Assembly (NCBI GenBank): GCA_047921215.1
Contig: JBLRWO010000008.1
Span: forward strand, 1-64,000
Reading direction: 5' to 3'
Length of the DNA: 64,000 nucleotides
DNA from: RECM01 sp047921215
GTDB lineage: Bacteria > Bacteroidota > Rhodothermia > Balneolales > Cyclonatronaceae
Position numbers and translations under genes: made by a program. Below the pieces are notes generated by a model, which worked only from the letters and a program-made list of their open reading frames with translations, was not told where the DNA came from and made no database searches. Below, in pieces: positions 8,151 through 16,674 of this stretch. Positions within the stretch are counted from its first letter, which is position 1, and each line of letters begins with the position of its first letter.

Positions 8151-9956
8151 TTACTTGCCGTAACGTTTTCTTTCGTTCGGATCCAGATACTTTTTCCTGA
8201 TGCGCATGCTTTTCGGCGTGATCTCCACCAGTTCGTCATCCTCAATGAATTCGATATGCTGCTCGAGGCTCATCTTTTTGGCGGCGGATATTTTGACCGA
8301 ATCGGAGGTCTGCGCGGCGCGGTGGTTGGTCAGGTTTTTCTTCTTGACCACGTTCACGACCATATCGTCGCCCCTGTTGTTGGACCCGACCACCTGGCCC
8401 ATGTACACCGGCTCGCCCGGCTGAACGATGAACTGGCCGCGATCCTGAAGGCCTTCGAGGGCGTAGTGAGTCACGTTTCCGTTTTCCAGAGCTACCAGCA
8501 CGCCGCTTCCACGACCGGCGATATCGCCCTTGTAGGGCTCGTAGGTATCAAACTGCTGGTGGATGAGGGCGGTACCGCGTGTTTCGGTGAGGATGTCGCT
8601 GCGGAAGCCGATCAGTCCTCGTGAGGGTACGCTGAACTCGAGTCGCGACATCTCCAGCTCCTGGCTCATCGATTTCAGGGAGCCTTTGCGCTGCAGCAGG
8701 ATTTCGATCACACGGCTGCTGTATTCTTCGGCCACGGTGATGATCACCTCTTCAATCGGTTCGCAAAGCACGCCGTCGATCTCCTGCATGAGCACCTCAG
8801 GACGCGATACGGCAAATTCATAGCCCTCGCGGCGCATCGTTTCGATGAGGATGGCAAGCTGAAGCTCACCCCTGCCTGCAACCTTGAACACATCCGGGTT
8901 TTCGGTCATATCCACCTTCAGCGATACGTTGGTGCGGATCTCCTTCATCAGGCGGTCTTTGATCATGTTGGAGGTCACATACTTGCCCTCCAGTCCGGCA
9001 AACGGCGAGTCGTTCACACGGAAATACATTGCGATGGTCGGTTTGTCGATGTCATAGTAGGTGATGGGTACCGGGTCTTTTTCGTCAGTAAGCGTATCGC
9101 CGATATCCGCATCGTCGTAACCGGCAAGCGCCACGATATCTCCAGCCTCACAACGGTCAACGGGAAGTTTCTCAAGCCCTGCGAAGGTGTACATTTTGGT
9201 GATGCGGGATTTCTCCTTGATTTCGCCATCGCGGTTCATCAGCGTAATGGGCTGGCCCTTAATGACCAGACCCTGCTCAACGCGTCCGATGGCAATACGG
9301 CCCACATAGTCGTTCCATTCCACGTTGCTCACCAGCATTTTGAAGGGCTTGTCGACCGGCTGATCGGGTGACGGTACATTTGAAACGATCGTATCAAAAA
9401 GAGGCGAGAGGTCCATATTCTCATCATCGGCGTTGAGCCTGGCGATTCCCTTGATGCCAATTGCATAGAGAACCGGGAAATCGAGTTGCTCGTCGGATGC
9501 ATCCAGGCTTACGAACAGGTCAAATATTTCATTGAGCACCTCGTCGGCGCGGGCGTCGTGGCGGTCGATCTTGTTGATGACCACAATCGGGCGGTAGCCC
9601 AGGTTCAGCGATTTGCGAAGTACGAAACGGGTCTGTGGTAGCGGGCCTTCGGCAGCATCCACCAGCAGGATCACGCCATTCACCATTTTCAGAATGCGCT
9701 CCACCTCGCCGCCAAAGTCGGCGTGGCCGGGGGTATCGACGATGTTGATCTTCGTGTCTTTCCAGGTAACGGCCGTATTTTTGGCCATAATGGTAATTCC
9801 ACGCTCTTTTTCAAGGGCGTTGGAGTCCATAACACGCTCTGCGATTTCCTGGTTCTCTCTGAAGGTGCCACTCTGCCGCAGCATCTGATCGACCAGGGTT
9901 GTTTTTCCGTGGTCGACGTGGGCAATGATGGCTATATTTCTGATGGACTGATGCAT
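8151..9956 (-). CDS. typA: Ribosome-associated GTPase TypA/BipA
   Basis: TypA/BipA is an EF-G-like GTPase that binds the 70S ribosome and helps 50S assembly and growth under stress. The frame extends upstream, but the family N-terminus MHQSIRNIAIIAHVDHGKTT fixes the start at the ATG at 9956, giving 601 residues (E. coli 607). G1 is AHVDHGKT (12-19), G3 DTPGHADFGGE, G4 NKIDRHDAR. The specific C-terminal domain is present (SRGLIGFRSDILTETRGTA). Monocistronic as far as can be seen. Confidence 0.96.
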   Translation of the reverse strand: MHQSIRNIAIIAHVDHGKTTLVDQMLRQSGTFRENQEIAERVMDSNALEKERGITIMAKNTAVTWKDTKINIVDTPGHADFGGEVERILKMVNGVILLVDAAEGPLPQTRFVLRKSLNLGYRPIVVINKIDRHDARADEVLNEIFDLFVSLDASDEQLDFPVLYAIGIKGIARLNADDENMDLSPLFDTIVSNVPSPDQPVDKPFKMLVSNVEWNDYVGRIAIGRVEQGLVIKGQPITLMNRDGEIKEKSRITKMYTFAGLEKLPVDRCEAGDIVALAGYDDADIGDTLTDEKDPVPITYYDIDKPTIAMYFRVNDSPFAGLEGKYVTSNMIKDRLMKEIRTNVSLKVDMTENPDVFKVAGRGELQLAILIETMRREGYEFAVSRPEVLMQEIDGVLCEPIEEVIITVAEEYSSRVIEILLQRKGSLKSMSQELEMSRLEFSVPSRGLIGFRSDILTETRGTALIHQQFDTYEPYKGDIAGRGSGVLVALENGNVTHYALEGLQDRGQFIVQPGEPVYMGQVVGSNNRGDDMVVNVVKKKNLTNHRAAQTSDSVKISAAKKMSLEQHIEFIEDDELVEITPKSMRIRKKYLDPNERKRYGK

Positions 9957-10281
9957 AACATTCTTAAGGTGAATTGGGAAGGGCGGTAAGATACGGAGAA
10001 TTATTGGCAAATCGTCATTCACCGTACAACAAAGATTATTTGCCGGAGAACGGGTCAAACACCAGTTTCAGGTCGGCGAAAAATAATCCGGGACTGGTAC
10101 CATTTAATGGTTTAAACCCGGTTTGTTGCTACTTTTACATAAATGACAGCACATAATGTGATTGGTATCACCTGTTAAATGCCCCTGCGCTTTCCGGATT
10201 CGCTGGTCTGATGGAACTGATGTTCTAATTAGAGAGCCGGTTGATATTGAAGATTCTTACGATTGTTTTATTATATACGGT
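9957..10281. other. Divergent intergenic region, typA / MscS-like channel
   Basis: This 325-bp gap separates two divergent genes and must hold both promoters, but I find no box matching TAnnTTTG closely on either strand. In-frame codons upstream of both genes are open, but the translations are not protein-like. Confidence 0.5.
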
Positions 10282-11214
10282 ATGAACATCATAGATTTTG
10301 CCTCCGAAGCCCCCATCATCTACCGGATCCTGCTGATCAGCATCCTTGCGGGTGGTTCCCACCTCATTGTAACCATTATCCGGCGAATATCGCAGCTCAT
10401 TCTTGTTGGCAGAAAACCGGTCAATGAACGAGGGGCATCCGAATTCGTGAAGAAGTATCCGCGTACGGCCACCATCATAACCATACTGGAGAGTACCCTC
10501 ACATTTATTATCTATTTCCTGGCAATCGGCCTCATCCTTCAGGAGTTCAACCTGTCGCTGCGGGCCTACCTTGCCAGTACGACCGTGATCGGACTGGCCA
10601 TCGGTTTCGGGTCGCAGGGACTGGTTCAGGATATCGTAATCGGCCTCACCCTTATCTTTTCGGATCTGCTCAAGGTCGGCGATGTGGTCGAATTGTCGGG
10701 CCAGGTGGGCCGGGTTGAAAGCATGGGCCTTCGCTACACGGTACTCATCAATCTTCACGGCCAGCGCATTCATATGCCGAACCGGAATATCGGTATGATC
10801 AGCCAGTTCCGGGGCGGGAGTATCAGGGCATACGTCGATTTCCAGATTCCGGAAGGAGCGACTGCCAAACGCATCAGCCAGCTTATTAATCCGCTGGCAT
10901 CGGCACTCTATAACCAGCACCGGGCAATCGTGATGGAAGAGCCGGAGAATTTCGGTCAGCAGACCACCATCAAGGGCGGATGGCGGTATATCAGGTATAA
11001 ATTTAAACTGTGGCCGGGCCAGGGTGCCCTCATCGAGACCAATTTCAGGCAGATGGCCCTTGCCAGGCTGCGGGGTGACTATCCCGATTACGCCGACTGG
11101 ATGATCAACATTACTTACCGGTCTGAGAGGATGATTATAAAAGACGGCGGACTTATTGATGAAGCCGACTCGGATCTGCCGGCCGGGCCTGCATCACCGG
11201 CGGTTTCAGGATGA
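10282..11214 (+). CDS. MscS-family small-conductance mechanosensitive channel
   Basis: MscS channels open on membrane tension and release solutes during hypo-osmotic shock. The 310-residue protein has three membrane helices (about residues 12-36, 61-86 and 93-123). The third carries the family pore signature: GLAIGFGSQGLVQDIVIG followed by the MscS beta-domain motif LKVGDVVELSGQVGRVE. A mixed alpha/beta cytoplasmic domain follows. The frame is open 40 codons further upstream, but that part is polar and cysteine-rich; the ATG at 10282 directly precedes the first helix. Size is close to E. coli MscS (286). It could belong to a subgroup with signalling or specific efflux roles. Confidence 0.9.
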   Translation: MNIIDFASEAPIIYRILLISILAGGSHLIVTIIRRISQLILVGRKPVNERGASEFVKKYPRTATIITILESTLTFIIYFLAIGLILQEFNLSLRAYLASTTVIGLAIGFGSQGLVQDIVIGLTLIFSDLLKVGDVVELSGQVGRVESMGLRYTVLINLHGQRIHMPNRNIGMISQFRGGSIRAYVDFQIPEGATAKRISQLINPLASALYNQHRAIVMEEPENFGQQTTIKGGWRYIRYKFKLWPGQGALIETNFRQMALARLRGDYPDYADWMINITYRSERMIIKDGGLIDEADSDLPAGPASPAVSG

Positions 11215-11254
11215 GATGGAAAAAAATTTGGCCAGAACTTTAAAAATGGGTAAT

Positions 11255-11277
11255 TTTGTCTGTATATATAAGACAAA
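11255..11277 (+). promoter_or_regulatory. Palindrome before the Xre antitoxin (likely autoregulatory operator)
   Basis: Perfect 7-bp arms TTTGTCT (11255-11261) and AGACAAA (11271-11277) flank the A/T core GTATATATA, 18 bp before the antitoxin ATG. Xre-type antitoxins of RES modules repress their own promoter through such palindromes, so this is the expected operator. Confidence 0.6.
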
Positions 11278-11295
11278 TTTCCAAAATAGAGCGTT

Positions 11296-11745
11296 ATGGA
11301 GTATAGCGATAACCCCGATTCCAGTAAAATGGTGGTAAACGATGTGGTTGTAAAGTACCGTGCAAGCCGCGAAAACACCTATTCCACAGTAGAACAGGCT
11401 CAGGAAGGTGTACCGGTATCGGCTTTTTTTGATTTGCTCGAGGTAACAGGCTTGTCGAAAATTGAACTGAGCGGTTTGCTTGATGTATCCTTCAAAACCA
11501 TACAGCGCTATCAGAAAGAGAATAAGAAACTGAGTGCCCTGAACAGTGAGCAGATCCTCAAAATGATCACCCTGTACCAGAAAGCCGAAGAGGTTTTCGG
11601 AGATGTGGCATCGTTTAACCGCTGGCTCAGAAAACCCGCACTCGGGCTGGCCGGGCAACATCCTCTTAAGTTCATGCAAACACCGGGCGGCATTGATCTC
11701 ATTTATGATGAGCTGATGCGCATCGAACACGGCCTGCTGGCCTGA
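11296..11745 (+). CDS. Xre/MbcA/ParS-type antitoxin of a RES toxin (DUF2384)
   Basis: This 149-residue protein should neutralise the RES-domain toxin encoded just downstream and repress the operon. It has an N-terminal helix-turn-helix segment (about 48-78: TGLSKIELSGLLDVSFKTIQ) and a C-terminal toxin-binding region with the family pattern EVFGDVASFNRWL, then a Pro-rich turn and TPGGIDLIYDELMRIEHG. The length is typical. ATG 11296 follows the palindrome at 11255-11277. The gap to the toxin (140 bp) is unusual: in most RES-Xre pairs the genes touch or overlap. Confidence 0.9.
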   Translation: MEYSDNPDSSKMVVNDVVVKYRASRENTYSTVEQAQEGVPVSAFFDLLEVTGLSKIELSGLLDVSFKTIQRYQKENKKLSALNSEQILKMITLYQKAEEVFGDVASFNRWLRKPALGLAGQHPLKFMQTPGGIDLIYDELMRIEHGLLA

Positions 11746-11772
11746 TCACGGCTCACACGCTTATTTGAACCA

Positions 11773-11878
11773 CACATGCCAGCACTCTCCCACACAGCTC
11801 TGACTACCATTCGCAGTTATGACCTGCACATGCCAGCACTGACCATACCGGGCAACTCTGACCACTACACACAGTTCT
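11773..11878. repeat. Imperfect tandem duplication between antitoxin and toxin
   Basis: The 14-mer CACATGCCAGCACT occurs at 11773-11786 and again at 11827-11840 (offset 54). Further matches follow at offsets of about 58-59: CTCTGAC at 11798 and 11856, and CAGTT near 11814 and 11872. This reads as a diverged duplication of about 55 bp that separates the two toxin-antitoxin genes. Confidence 0.75.
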
Positions 11879-11885
11879 GGCACAA

Positions 11886-12332
11886 ATGATTGTTTACCGA
11901 ATCACCCTTGAGAAATGGGCCCGTTCGCTTGCCGGATCGGGCTATCCGGCAAGGTGGAATTCCAAAGGGCGCTACGTGATCTACACCGCCGGGTCGAGGG
12001 CCCTCGCCTGCCTGGAGAATCTGGCGCACCGGACAGGAGAAGGGCTTGATCATCTTTTCTGCATCATCGAAATAAAACTTCCCGAACCGCCTTCTGTACA
12101 GACCGTTGATCCTTTCTCGCTTCCAGAAAACTGGTACCACCCGGATGCCTATCCGTTTTGCCAGGCTATCGGCGATTCCTGGATTGATATGAATAAAAGC
12201 CTTGCCCTCAGGGTACCATCATCCATCATTCCGGACGAGCACAACATCCTCATTAATCCGGGTCATCCGGGGTTTCGGGATGTGATTATCCATAGTGTTA
12301 AACCATTCCGATTCGACCGGCGGTTGAAATAA
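11886..12332 (+). CDS. RES-domain toxin (NAD+-degrading or ADP-ribosylating)
   Basis: RES toxins deplete NAD+ or ADP-ribosylate targets, stopping growth. The 148-residue protein has the family landmarks: VYRI at the N-terminus, RWNSKG (Arg23) with Tyr33, a Glu in ALACLE (Glu44), the VPSSI serines (112-113) and the closing motif ILINPGHPGF. These are the residues that line the NAD site in known RES toxins, so the enzyme appears intact. It pairs with the Xre antitoxin upstream. No ribosome-binding site stands out before ATG 11886, where the 55-bp duplication ends. Confidence 0.9.
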   Translation: MIVYRITLEKWARSLAGSGYPARWNSKGRYVIYTAGSRALACLENLAHRTGEGLDHLFCIIEIKLPEPPSVQTVDPFSLPENWYHPDAYPFCQAIGDSWIDMNKSLALRVPSSIIPDEHNILINPGHPGFRDVIIHSVKPFRFDRRLK

Positions 12333-12510
12333 GAACCCGGCTGTTAAAATTGTCAACACCGGTTGTTTACGGAGCCAACATCATTGGTCAACTGAACCTG
12401 ATTTTGCAGGTTACCATGACTAAGCCATTTCCGGAGAATAATACCTGTGATCCAGATTCTTTATACAAACCGGTACAGATGATTCCGCAAGGTTATTATA
12501 TCATTTTGAG

Positions 12511-12524
12511 TTTCGTTAAGTTAT
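12511..12524 (+). promoter_or_regulatory. Possible DeoR/AgaR-like operator before GH31 gene
   Basis: TTTCGTTAAGTTAT lies 45 bp before the GH31 start. It differs at two positions from the reverse complement of the motif shared by the carbohydrate locus at 25-54 kb (TTTCRTTTNSTTAC). It may be chance in A/T-rich DNA. A 12-mer TTACGGAGCCAA occurs at 12367-12378 and again at 12526-12537, next to this site. Confidence 0.3.
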
Positions 12525-12569
12525 ATTACGGAGCCAAATTATTTCATTTAACCAACTAATTTATTCGTT

Positions 12570-14171
12570 ATGGTTAACAAAACCTTTCTTATCATCCTGT
12601 TACTGTTCACGGGATTTTCACAAGCTTGCGCAGAAAACCGTTCAGATTACGGTAATTCCACTGCTCCAACGGTCATCGAAATTGAACAGGATGAGTACTG
12701 GTGGTTCGGTGTGGTGAATCACGGAGATCTGATGCCGCTTACAGCCGGCTACGAAGCCAACATCGACGGTTTCATCTACGGAAACCAGGCCCAGCCTTTG
12801 CTGCTGTCCAGCAAAGGACGGTATATCTGGTCCGACGAGGCCTTCAGCATCCATGTCGACGAAAAGCGCATTCACCTGAACAGTCAATCCGGTGAGTTCA
12901 CCATCAGCAAACCGGGATCGACCCTCAGGGAGGCCTACCTGGCCGTGAGCCAGGAGTATTTCCCCCCCACCGGAACCATGCCCGATGCGGCTCTTTTCCT
13001 GCAGCCCCAGTACAACACCTGGATTGAATTGCTGTACGACCAGAACCAGGAGGATGTACTGAAATACGCCCGTGCCATTGTAGAAAACGGCATGCCACCG
13101 GGTGTAATGATGATCGACGACAACTGGCAGCGTGCCTACGGCGACTGGGAGTTCCGTGCCGAGCGCTTTGCTGATCCGAAGGCGATGGTCGACGAGCTGC
13201 ACGACATGGGTTTCAAGGTAATGATGTGGGTTTGCCCGTTCATCAGCCCCGATACCGAGGTGTACCGCGACCTGCGCGACCGCGGCCTGCTGCTCATGGA
13301 CCGGTCGGGCGATCCCAAAATAGTACCCTGGTGGAATGGACAGAGTGCCCTGCTTGACCTCACTGTACCCGAGGCAGGCGAGTGGTTCAGAGGCAGACTC
13401 GATTACCTGGTGGAAACCTACGGCGTGGACGGCTTCAAGCTCGACGCCGGCGATCCTGAATATTATGTGGATGTAATTTCAAGCAAAGATGTATCCCCGA
13501 ATGTCCATTCCGAACTTTTTGCGGAGATCGGCCTGCACTATCCGCTGAACGAGTACCGGGCAACCTGGAAAATGGGCAATCAGCCGCTGGCACAACGGCT
13601 GCGCGACAAAGGTCACTCCTGGGACGACCTGCGCACCCTCATACCGCACATCCTTACGTCGGGCCTGTCGGGTTACGCTTTCACCTGTCCCGACATGATC
13701 GGTGGCGGGCTGATGGGGTCGTTCATCAATCTGGAGAAAGTAGATCAGGAACTGATGGTCCGTTCAGCCCAGACCCACGCATTCATGCCCATGATGCAGT
13801 TTTCGGTCGCACCCTGGCGCGTACTGAACCAGGATAATTTCGAGGCAGTTAAAAAAGCCATTAAAATGAGGGCACCCTTTGTGCCCCGTATCATGGAATT
13901 GGCCGAAGAGGCCGCTGCGAGTGGTGAACCGATCGTGCGGTATATGGAGTATGTGTTCCCCGGCAACGGTTATGAAACCGTAACACACCAGTTTATGCTG
14001 GGCAACGATATTCTGGTTGCACCCGTATTACATCCGGGTGTGTCAGAACGTGATATCCTTATCCCGCCCGGCAACTGGAAGGGTGATGACGGAACGGAAA
14101 ACACCGGACCGGCAACGATAACCAGGATGGTCACCATTGAGGATATTCCGCTTTATACACGCATACCCTGA
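12570..14171 (+). CDS. Glycoside hydrolase family 31, alpha-galactosidase/MYORG-like branch
   Basis: A secreted or periplasmic alpha-glycosidase of 533 residues. A signal peptide (MVNKTFLIILLLFTGFSQACA) precedes a beta-sandwich (about 35-125) and the GH31 TIM barrel. The barrel shows MMIDDNWQ (180-187), the nucleophile in DGFKLDAGD (Asp292), the acid/base in CPDMIGGG (Asp375) and the MVRSAQTHAFMPMMQFS stretch typical of GH31. The sequence style (KLDAGD, PDMIGG) is that of the MYORG-like members, some of which act on alpha-galactosides; the substrate is inferred. The 237-bp upstream gap holds a possible DeoR-type operator. A strong hairpin follows the gene. Confidence 0.88.
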   Translation: MVNKTFLIILLLFTGFSQACAENRSDYGNSTAPTVIEIEQDEYWWFGVVNHGDLMPLTAGYEANIDGFIYGNQAQPLLLSSKGRYIWSDEAFSIHVDEKRIHLNSQSGEFTISKPGSTLREAYLAVSQEYFPPTGTMPDAALFLQPQYNTWIELLYDQNQEDVLKYARAIVENGMPPGVMMIDDNWQRAYGDWEFRAERFADPKAMVDELHDMGFKVMMWVCPFISPDTEVYRDLRDRGLLLMDRSGDPKIVPWWNGQSALLDLTVPEAGEWFRGRLDYLVETYGVDGFKLDAGDPEYYVDVISSKDVSPNVHSELFAEIGLHYPLNEYRATWKMGNQPLAQRLRDKGHSWDDLRTLIPHILTSGLSGYAFTCPDMIGGGLMGSFINLEKVDQELMVRSAQTHAFMPMMQFSVAPWRVLNQDNFEAVKKAIKMRAPFVPRIMELAEEAAASGEPIVRYMEYVFPGNGYETVTHQFMLGNDILVAPVLHPGVSERDILIPPGNWKGDDGTENTGPATITRMVTIEDIPLYTRIP

Positions 14172-14213
14172 CAGGTTTATACGCGAAAACATTAACCGGT
14201 TTTATGTGCCCCA

Positions 14214-14251
14214 AAACAGGATGTGTACCTAACTGCCGTCACATCCTGTTT
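14214..14251 (+). terminator. Hairpin terminator after GH31 gene
   Basis: A perfect 12-bp inverted repeat, AAACAGGATGTG (14214-14225) with CACATCCTGTTT (14240-14251), lies 42 bp after the stop. Its loop is 14 nt and it is followed by a pyrimidine run. Confidence 0.7.
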
Positions 14252-14390
14252 CCTTTCCATTTCAACCTGTTTTCTGATACGAAAACTCACTTTATTTAAA
14301 TATATTCAGCCTGATGGGAATACATTTAACAGAAGAAATTCCCATCTGTGTTATCCATCACGAATTAACCCTGATTCAAACGGAATTTTT

Positions 14391-14549
14391 ATGGACATCA
14401 TCAAAATAATCCTGGCTATTTTCCTGCCACCGTTGGCCGTTTTCCTGCACATTGGCATAGCCGGCCATTTCTGGCTGAATATCCTTCTGACCCTGCTTGG
14501 TGGTTTGCCGGGCATGATCCACGCCTTCTGGGTTATTCTGAAAAAATAA
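14391..14549 (+). CDS. YqaE/Pmp3-family small membrane protein (UPF0057)
   Basis: A 52-residue proteolipid with two hydrophobic helices. The family pattern is complete: IILAIFLPPLAVFL, then HFWLNILLTLLGGLPGMIHAFWVI with the Gly-Pro turn. Pmp3/YqaE proteins affect membrane potential and salt or cold tolerance in yeast and plants; the bacterial role is poorly known. The frame is open 56 codons upstream, but only the part from ATG 14391 (MDIIKIIL) matches the family. Confidence 0.9.
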   Translation: MDIIKIILAIFLPPLAVFLHIGIAGHFWLNILLTLLGGLPGMIHAFWVILKK

Positions 14550-14643
14550 CCGGGAAGTTTACGGATCGTGTCCATTCAGACCGGATTGATCAGATCAGCA
14601 GCACAACCTACTTCAAGAACCCTGAAATACAACATCGAGATAT

Positions 14644-15420
14644 ATGGACCTTAACCTGGAAAATCAACGTTTCCTCGTTTGTGGAGCTGGAAGTGGATTC
14701 GGTAAGGCCATTGCTCAAACCCTCTGCAATGAAGGTGCCTTTGTTTTGGGAGTGGCGCGCTCTGCCGATTCTTTGAATAAAATGCAGGCTGCCTACCCTG
14801 AGCAGTTCAGCTACCTTTCCGGCGACCTTCGCGAAACTTCGGTTCTGGAAGCCATTACCCGTGCCGCAAATGAAAAATCACTGCACGGAGCAGTCATAAA
14901 TGCAGGCGGACCGCCTGCAAAAGGGGCACTTGATACCACCATGAATGAATGGGATGAAGCCTACCGGCTTGTATTGCGGTGGAAAATTGATCTGGTGGGC
15001 CGCATCCTGCCAGGCATGATTAATCAGGGATACGGGCGAATCCTTTTCATCGAAAGCCAGAGTGTTAAACAGCCCATTCCCAACCTCGTGCTCAGCAACG
15101 CCATGCGCATGGCCGTTGTGGGGTATGCCAAAACGCTTTCTGTTGAGGTAGCACATGACGGGGTAACCGTAAACGTGCTGGCGCCCGGCTCACACAACAC
15201 TCCGGCCATTGAACGGATCGTGAAAAACCGCAGCGAAACGGCGGGTGTATCCCTGGCAGAAGCCCGTAAACAGATGGAAGCCGGCATCCCGGTTGGGCGC
15301 ATGGGCAAGGCCGAAGAAATTGCATCACTTGCCGCCTGGCTTTTGTCGGATCATGCCGGATTTGTAACCGGACAGACGGTGAGCCACGATGGCGGTAATA
15401 TTGCCGGTGTGTTTGGCTGA
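14644..15420 (+). CDS. SDR-family oxidoreductase-like protein without the canonical Tyr/Lys
   Basis: A 258-residue Rossmann-fold protein. The nucleotide-binding loop GAGSGFG is at 14-20, NAG at 86-88, and the C-terminal SDR end VTGQTVSHDGG is intact. The active-site segment reads NLVLSNAMRMAVVGYAKTLS: where classical SDRs have YxxxK, the aligned residues are Leu150 and Met154, while the serine (138 or 140) is kept. A group of SDR proteins with an LSNxxR-type segment exists, so this is probably an inherited feature and not decay. Catalysis by the usual mechanism is doubtful and the substrate unknown. It stands alone on the plus strand. Confidence 0.85.
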   Translation: MDLNLENQRFLVCGAGSGFGKAIAQTLCNEGAFVLGVARSADSLNKMQAAYPEQFSYLSGDLRETSVLEAITRAANEKSLHGAVINAGGPPAKGALDTTMNEWDEAYRLVLRWKIDLVGRILPGMINQGYGRILFIESQSVKQPIPNLVLSNAMRMAVVGYAKTLSVEVAHDGVTVNVLAPGSHNTPAIERIVKNRSETAGVSLAEARKQMEAGIPVGRMGKAEEIASLAAWLLSDHAGFVTGQTVSHDGGNIAGVFG

Positions 15421-15472
15421 GTACGACATGCAGGGTTGCAATACCCTGCGGTACCGGATTACCAGAAACCCA

Positions 15473-15491
15473 CTGACATCAGGGATGTCAG
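15473..15491 (+). terminator. Short hairpin between SDR gene and yjbQ
   Basis: Perfect 8-bp arms CTGACATC and GATGTCAG enclose a 3-nt loop. Another 7-bp hairpin (15430-15449, GCAGGGT/ACCCTGC) precedes it. The genes converge here, so a shared terminator is likely, although no U-run is seen. Confidence 0.4.
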
Positions 15492-15562
15492 CTGATGAGC
15501 TTTATAACTGATATGCTGATAACCAGAATTTTTGCACACTTTAATGACGATGCATTAAGGGC

Positions 15563-16006
15563 TCATTCACTGCCGGTACCGCTTCCCCACAACGTTACCA
15601 CCACCTTCCTTTTGCCGCCGTTATTCCGGTGCTCACACAGGTAGATCCCCTGCCATGTACCCAGGTTCAGGCGACCATCGGTAACAGGGATGCTGACCGA
15701 ACTGCCGAGTATCGAACTTTTTATGTGTGACGTCATATCGTCGGTCCCTTCCAGTGTATGCCGGTAGAGCAAGGTGTCTTCCGGGACTGCCCGGTTGAAG
15801 TGGGTTTCGAAATCCTGCCTTACGGTGGGGTCGGCATTCTCGTTGATGGTGAGCGACGCACTGGTATGCTGGATAAAAACATGAAGTATTCCCGTTGTAA
15901 TTTTGCCAAGTTCCCGTTCAATTTGTACCGTAATTTCGTCAGTAACCAGGTGAAAACCACGGGATTTCGGTGTGAATGTGAACGATTTCTGAAAAAAATG
16001 TACCAT
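15563..16006 (-). CDS. yjbQ: YjbQ family protein (UPF0047)
   Basis: YjbQ proteins are small trimeric enzymes; the E. coli member has a weak thiamine-phosphate synthase activity and its true role is unclear. The 147-residue product has the complete signature: GILHVFIQHTSASLTINENADPTVRQD, then THFNRAVPED, DDMTSHIKSSILGSSVSIPV and LGTWQGIYLCEHR near the end. The conserved His and Glu/Asp residues of the metal pocket are all present. It faces the SDR gene tail to tail. Confidence 0.94.
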   Translation of the reverse strand: MVHFFQKSFTFTPKSRGFHLVTDEITVQIERELGKITTGILHVFIQHTSASLTINENADPTVRQDFETHFNRAVPEDTLLYRHTLEGTDDMTSHIKSSILGSSVSIPVTDGRLNLGTWQGIYLCEHRNNGGKRKVVVTLWGSGTGSE

Positions 16007-16060
16007 AATTCCGGGTTCCCGTACCAGTTTTTGGATAATTATCCCGGACTTCCCAAACTA

Positions 16061-16258
16061 ATCAACTGATCAATCAGATCAATCAATACCATCAGAAGCA
16101 TCGGAAGCATCGGAAGCATCAGTACTATCGATGCCACCGGCATCATTAGTACTATCGGTACCATCAGTACTATCGGTACAAACAGTACCATCAGCAGCAT
16201 CAGTACTATCGGTACCAACAGTGCCACCAATTCCACCAATACCATCGGTACCAGCATT
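16061..16258. repeat. 9-bp-period degenerate minisatellite (ATCRGTACY-like)
   Basis: From about 16093 onward the sequence is an unbroken 9-bp register of some 18 units such as ATCAGTACT, ATCGGTACC and ATCGGAAGC, preceded by less regular ATCAATCAG units. Adjacent units alternate in places as an 18-bp higher-order pair (ATCAGTACT-ATCGGTACC). The period is a multiple of three, so some frames stay open (IST-IGT on the plus strand, VPIVLM on the minus strand), but none has a convincing start. It lies upstream of yjbQ in a 668-bp gap. Confidence 0.9.
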
Positions 16259-16674
16259 TATTCAAGATAAGTGCAGTTTTCATATTTAAAAACCTTCTGC
16301 TTTTGCATTGAAACTTGCCGTGCTTTATCTCATATTCAACCAGCTGACATCTGATCATTTGATATGGCGAAACTGATGTCCACATCCGGAACTCCATGTA
16401 CATCAATCTGTTTCCCCGTTTCCTTCCGACCGGTTTACTGACATCATAAAACCCAACAGATTACACATACGACTCTGACATGGTATCGACCCTTGCGTTG
16501 CCCGACTGTGTCATACAAGCAGGGTGGGCATCCGGCTGCCAGACAAACTCGTTGTTACCCCCTCACACACAAATGTGACTTCTTTATTATTTCTGCCGTT
16601 CGACAACCTGAAATTATCCTTGTATATTATCGGTTTATTCTGCCGAAATGGTTTTTAAGTAGCAGCCCCTAATT
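16259..16674. other. Remainder of the yjbQ / glycosyltransferase intergenic region
   Basis: About 416 bp without a recognisable gene. It should contain the promoter of the glycosyltransferase unit, but no clear TAnnTTTG box is seen. Confidence 0.5.

Noticed and set aside
11296..12332. Prophage or integrative element around the toxin-antitoxin pair
   Set aside because: No integrase, transposase, att-like repeats or tRNA beside it; flanks are ordinary chromosomal genes.
12350..12559. 69-codon frame between the RES toxin and GH31 gene
   Set aside because: Covers a promoter-like A/T-rich gap, no family resemblance, no ribosome-binding site.
16039..16257. Minus-strand hydrophobic VPIVLM-repeat peptide
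   Set aside because: Arises only because the repeat period is a multiple of three; no start signal and no family.
16061..16258. CRISPR array
   Set aside because: The unit is 9 bp with no spacers of constant length; it is a minisatellite.
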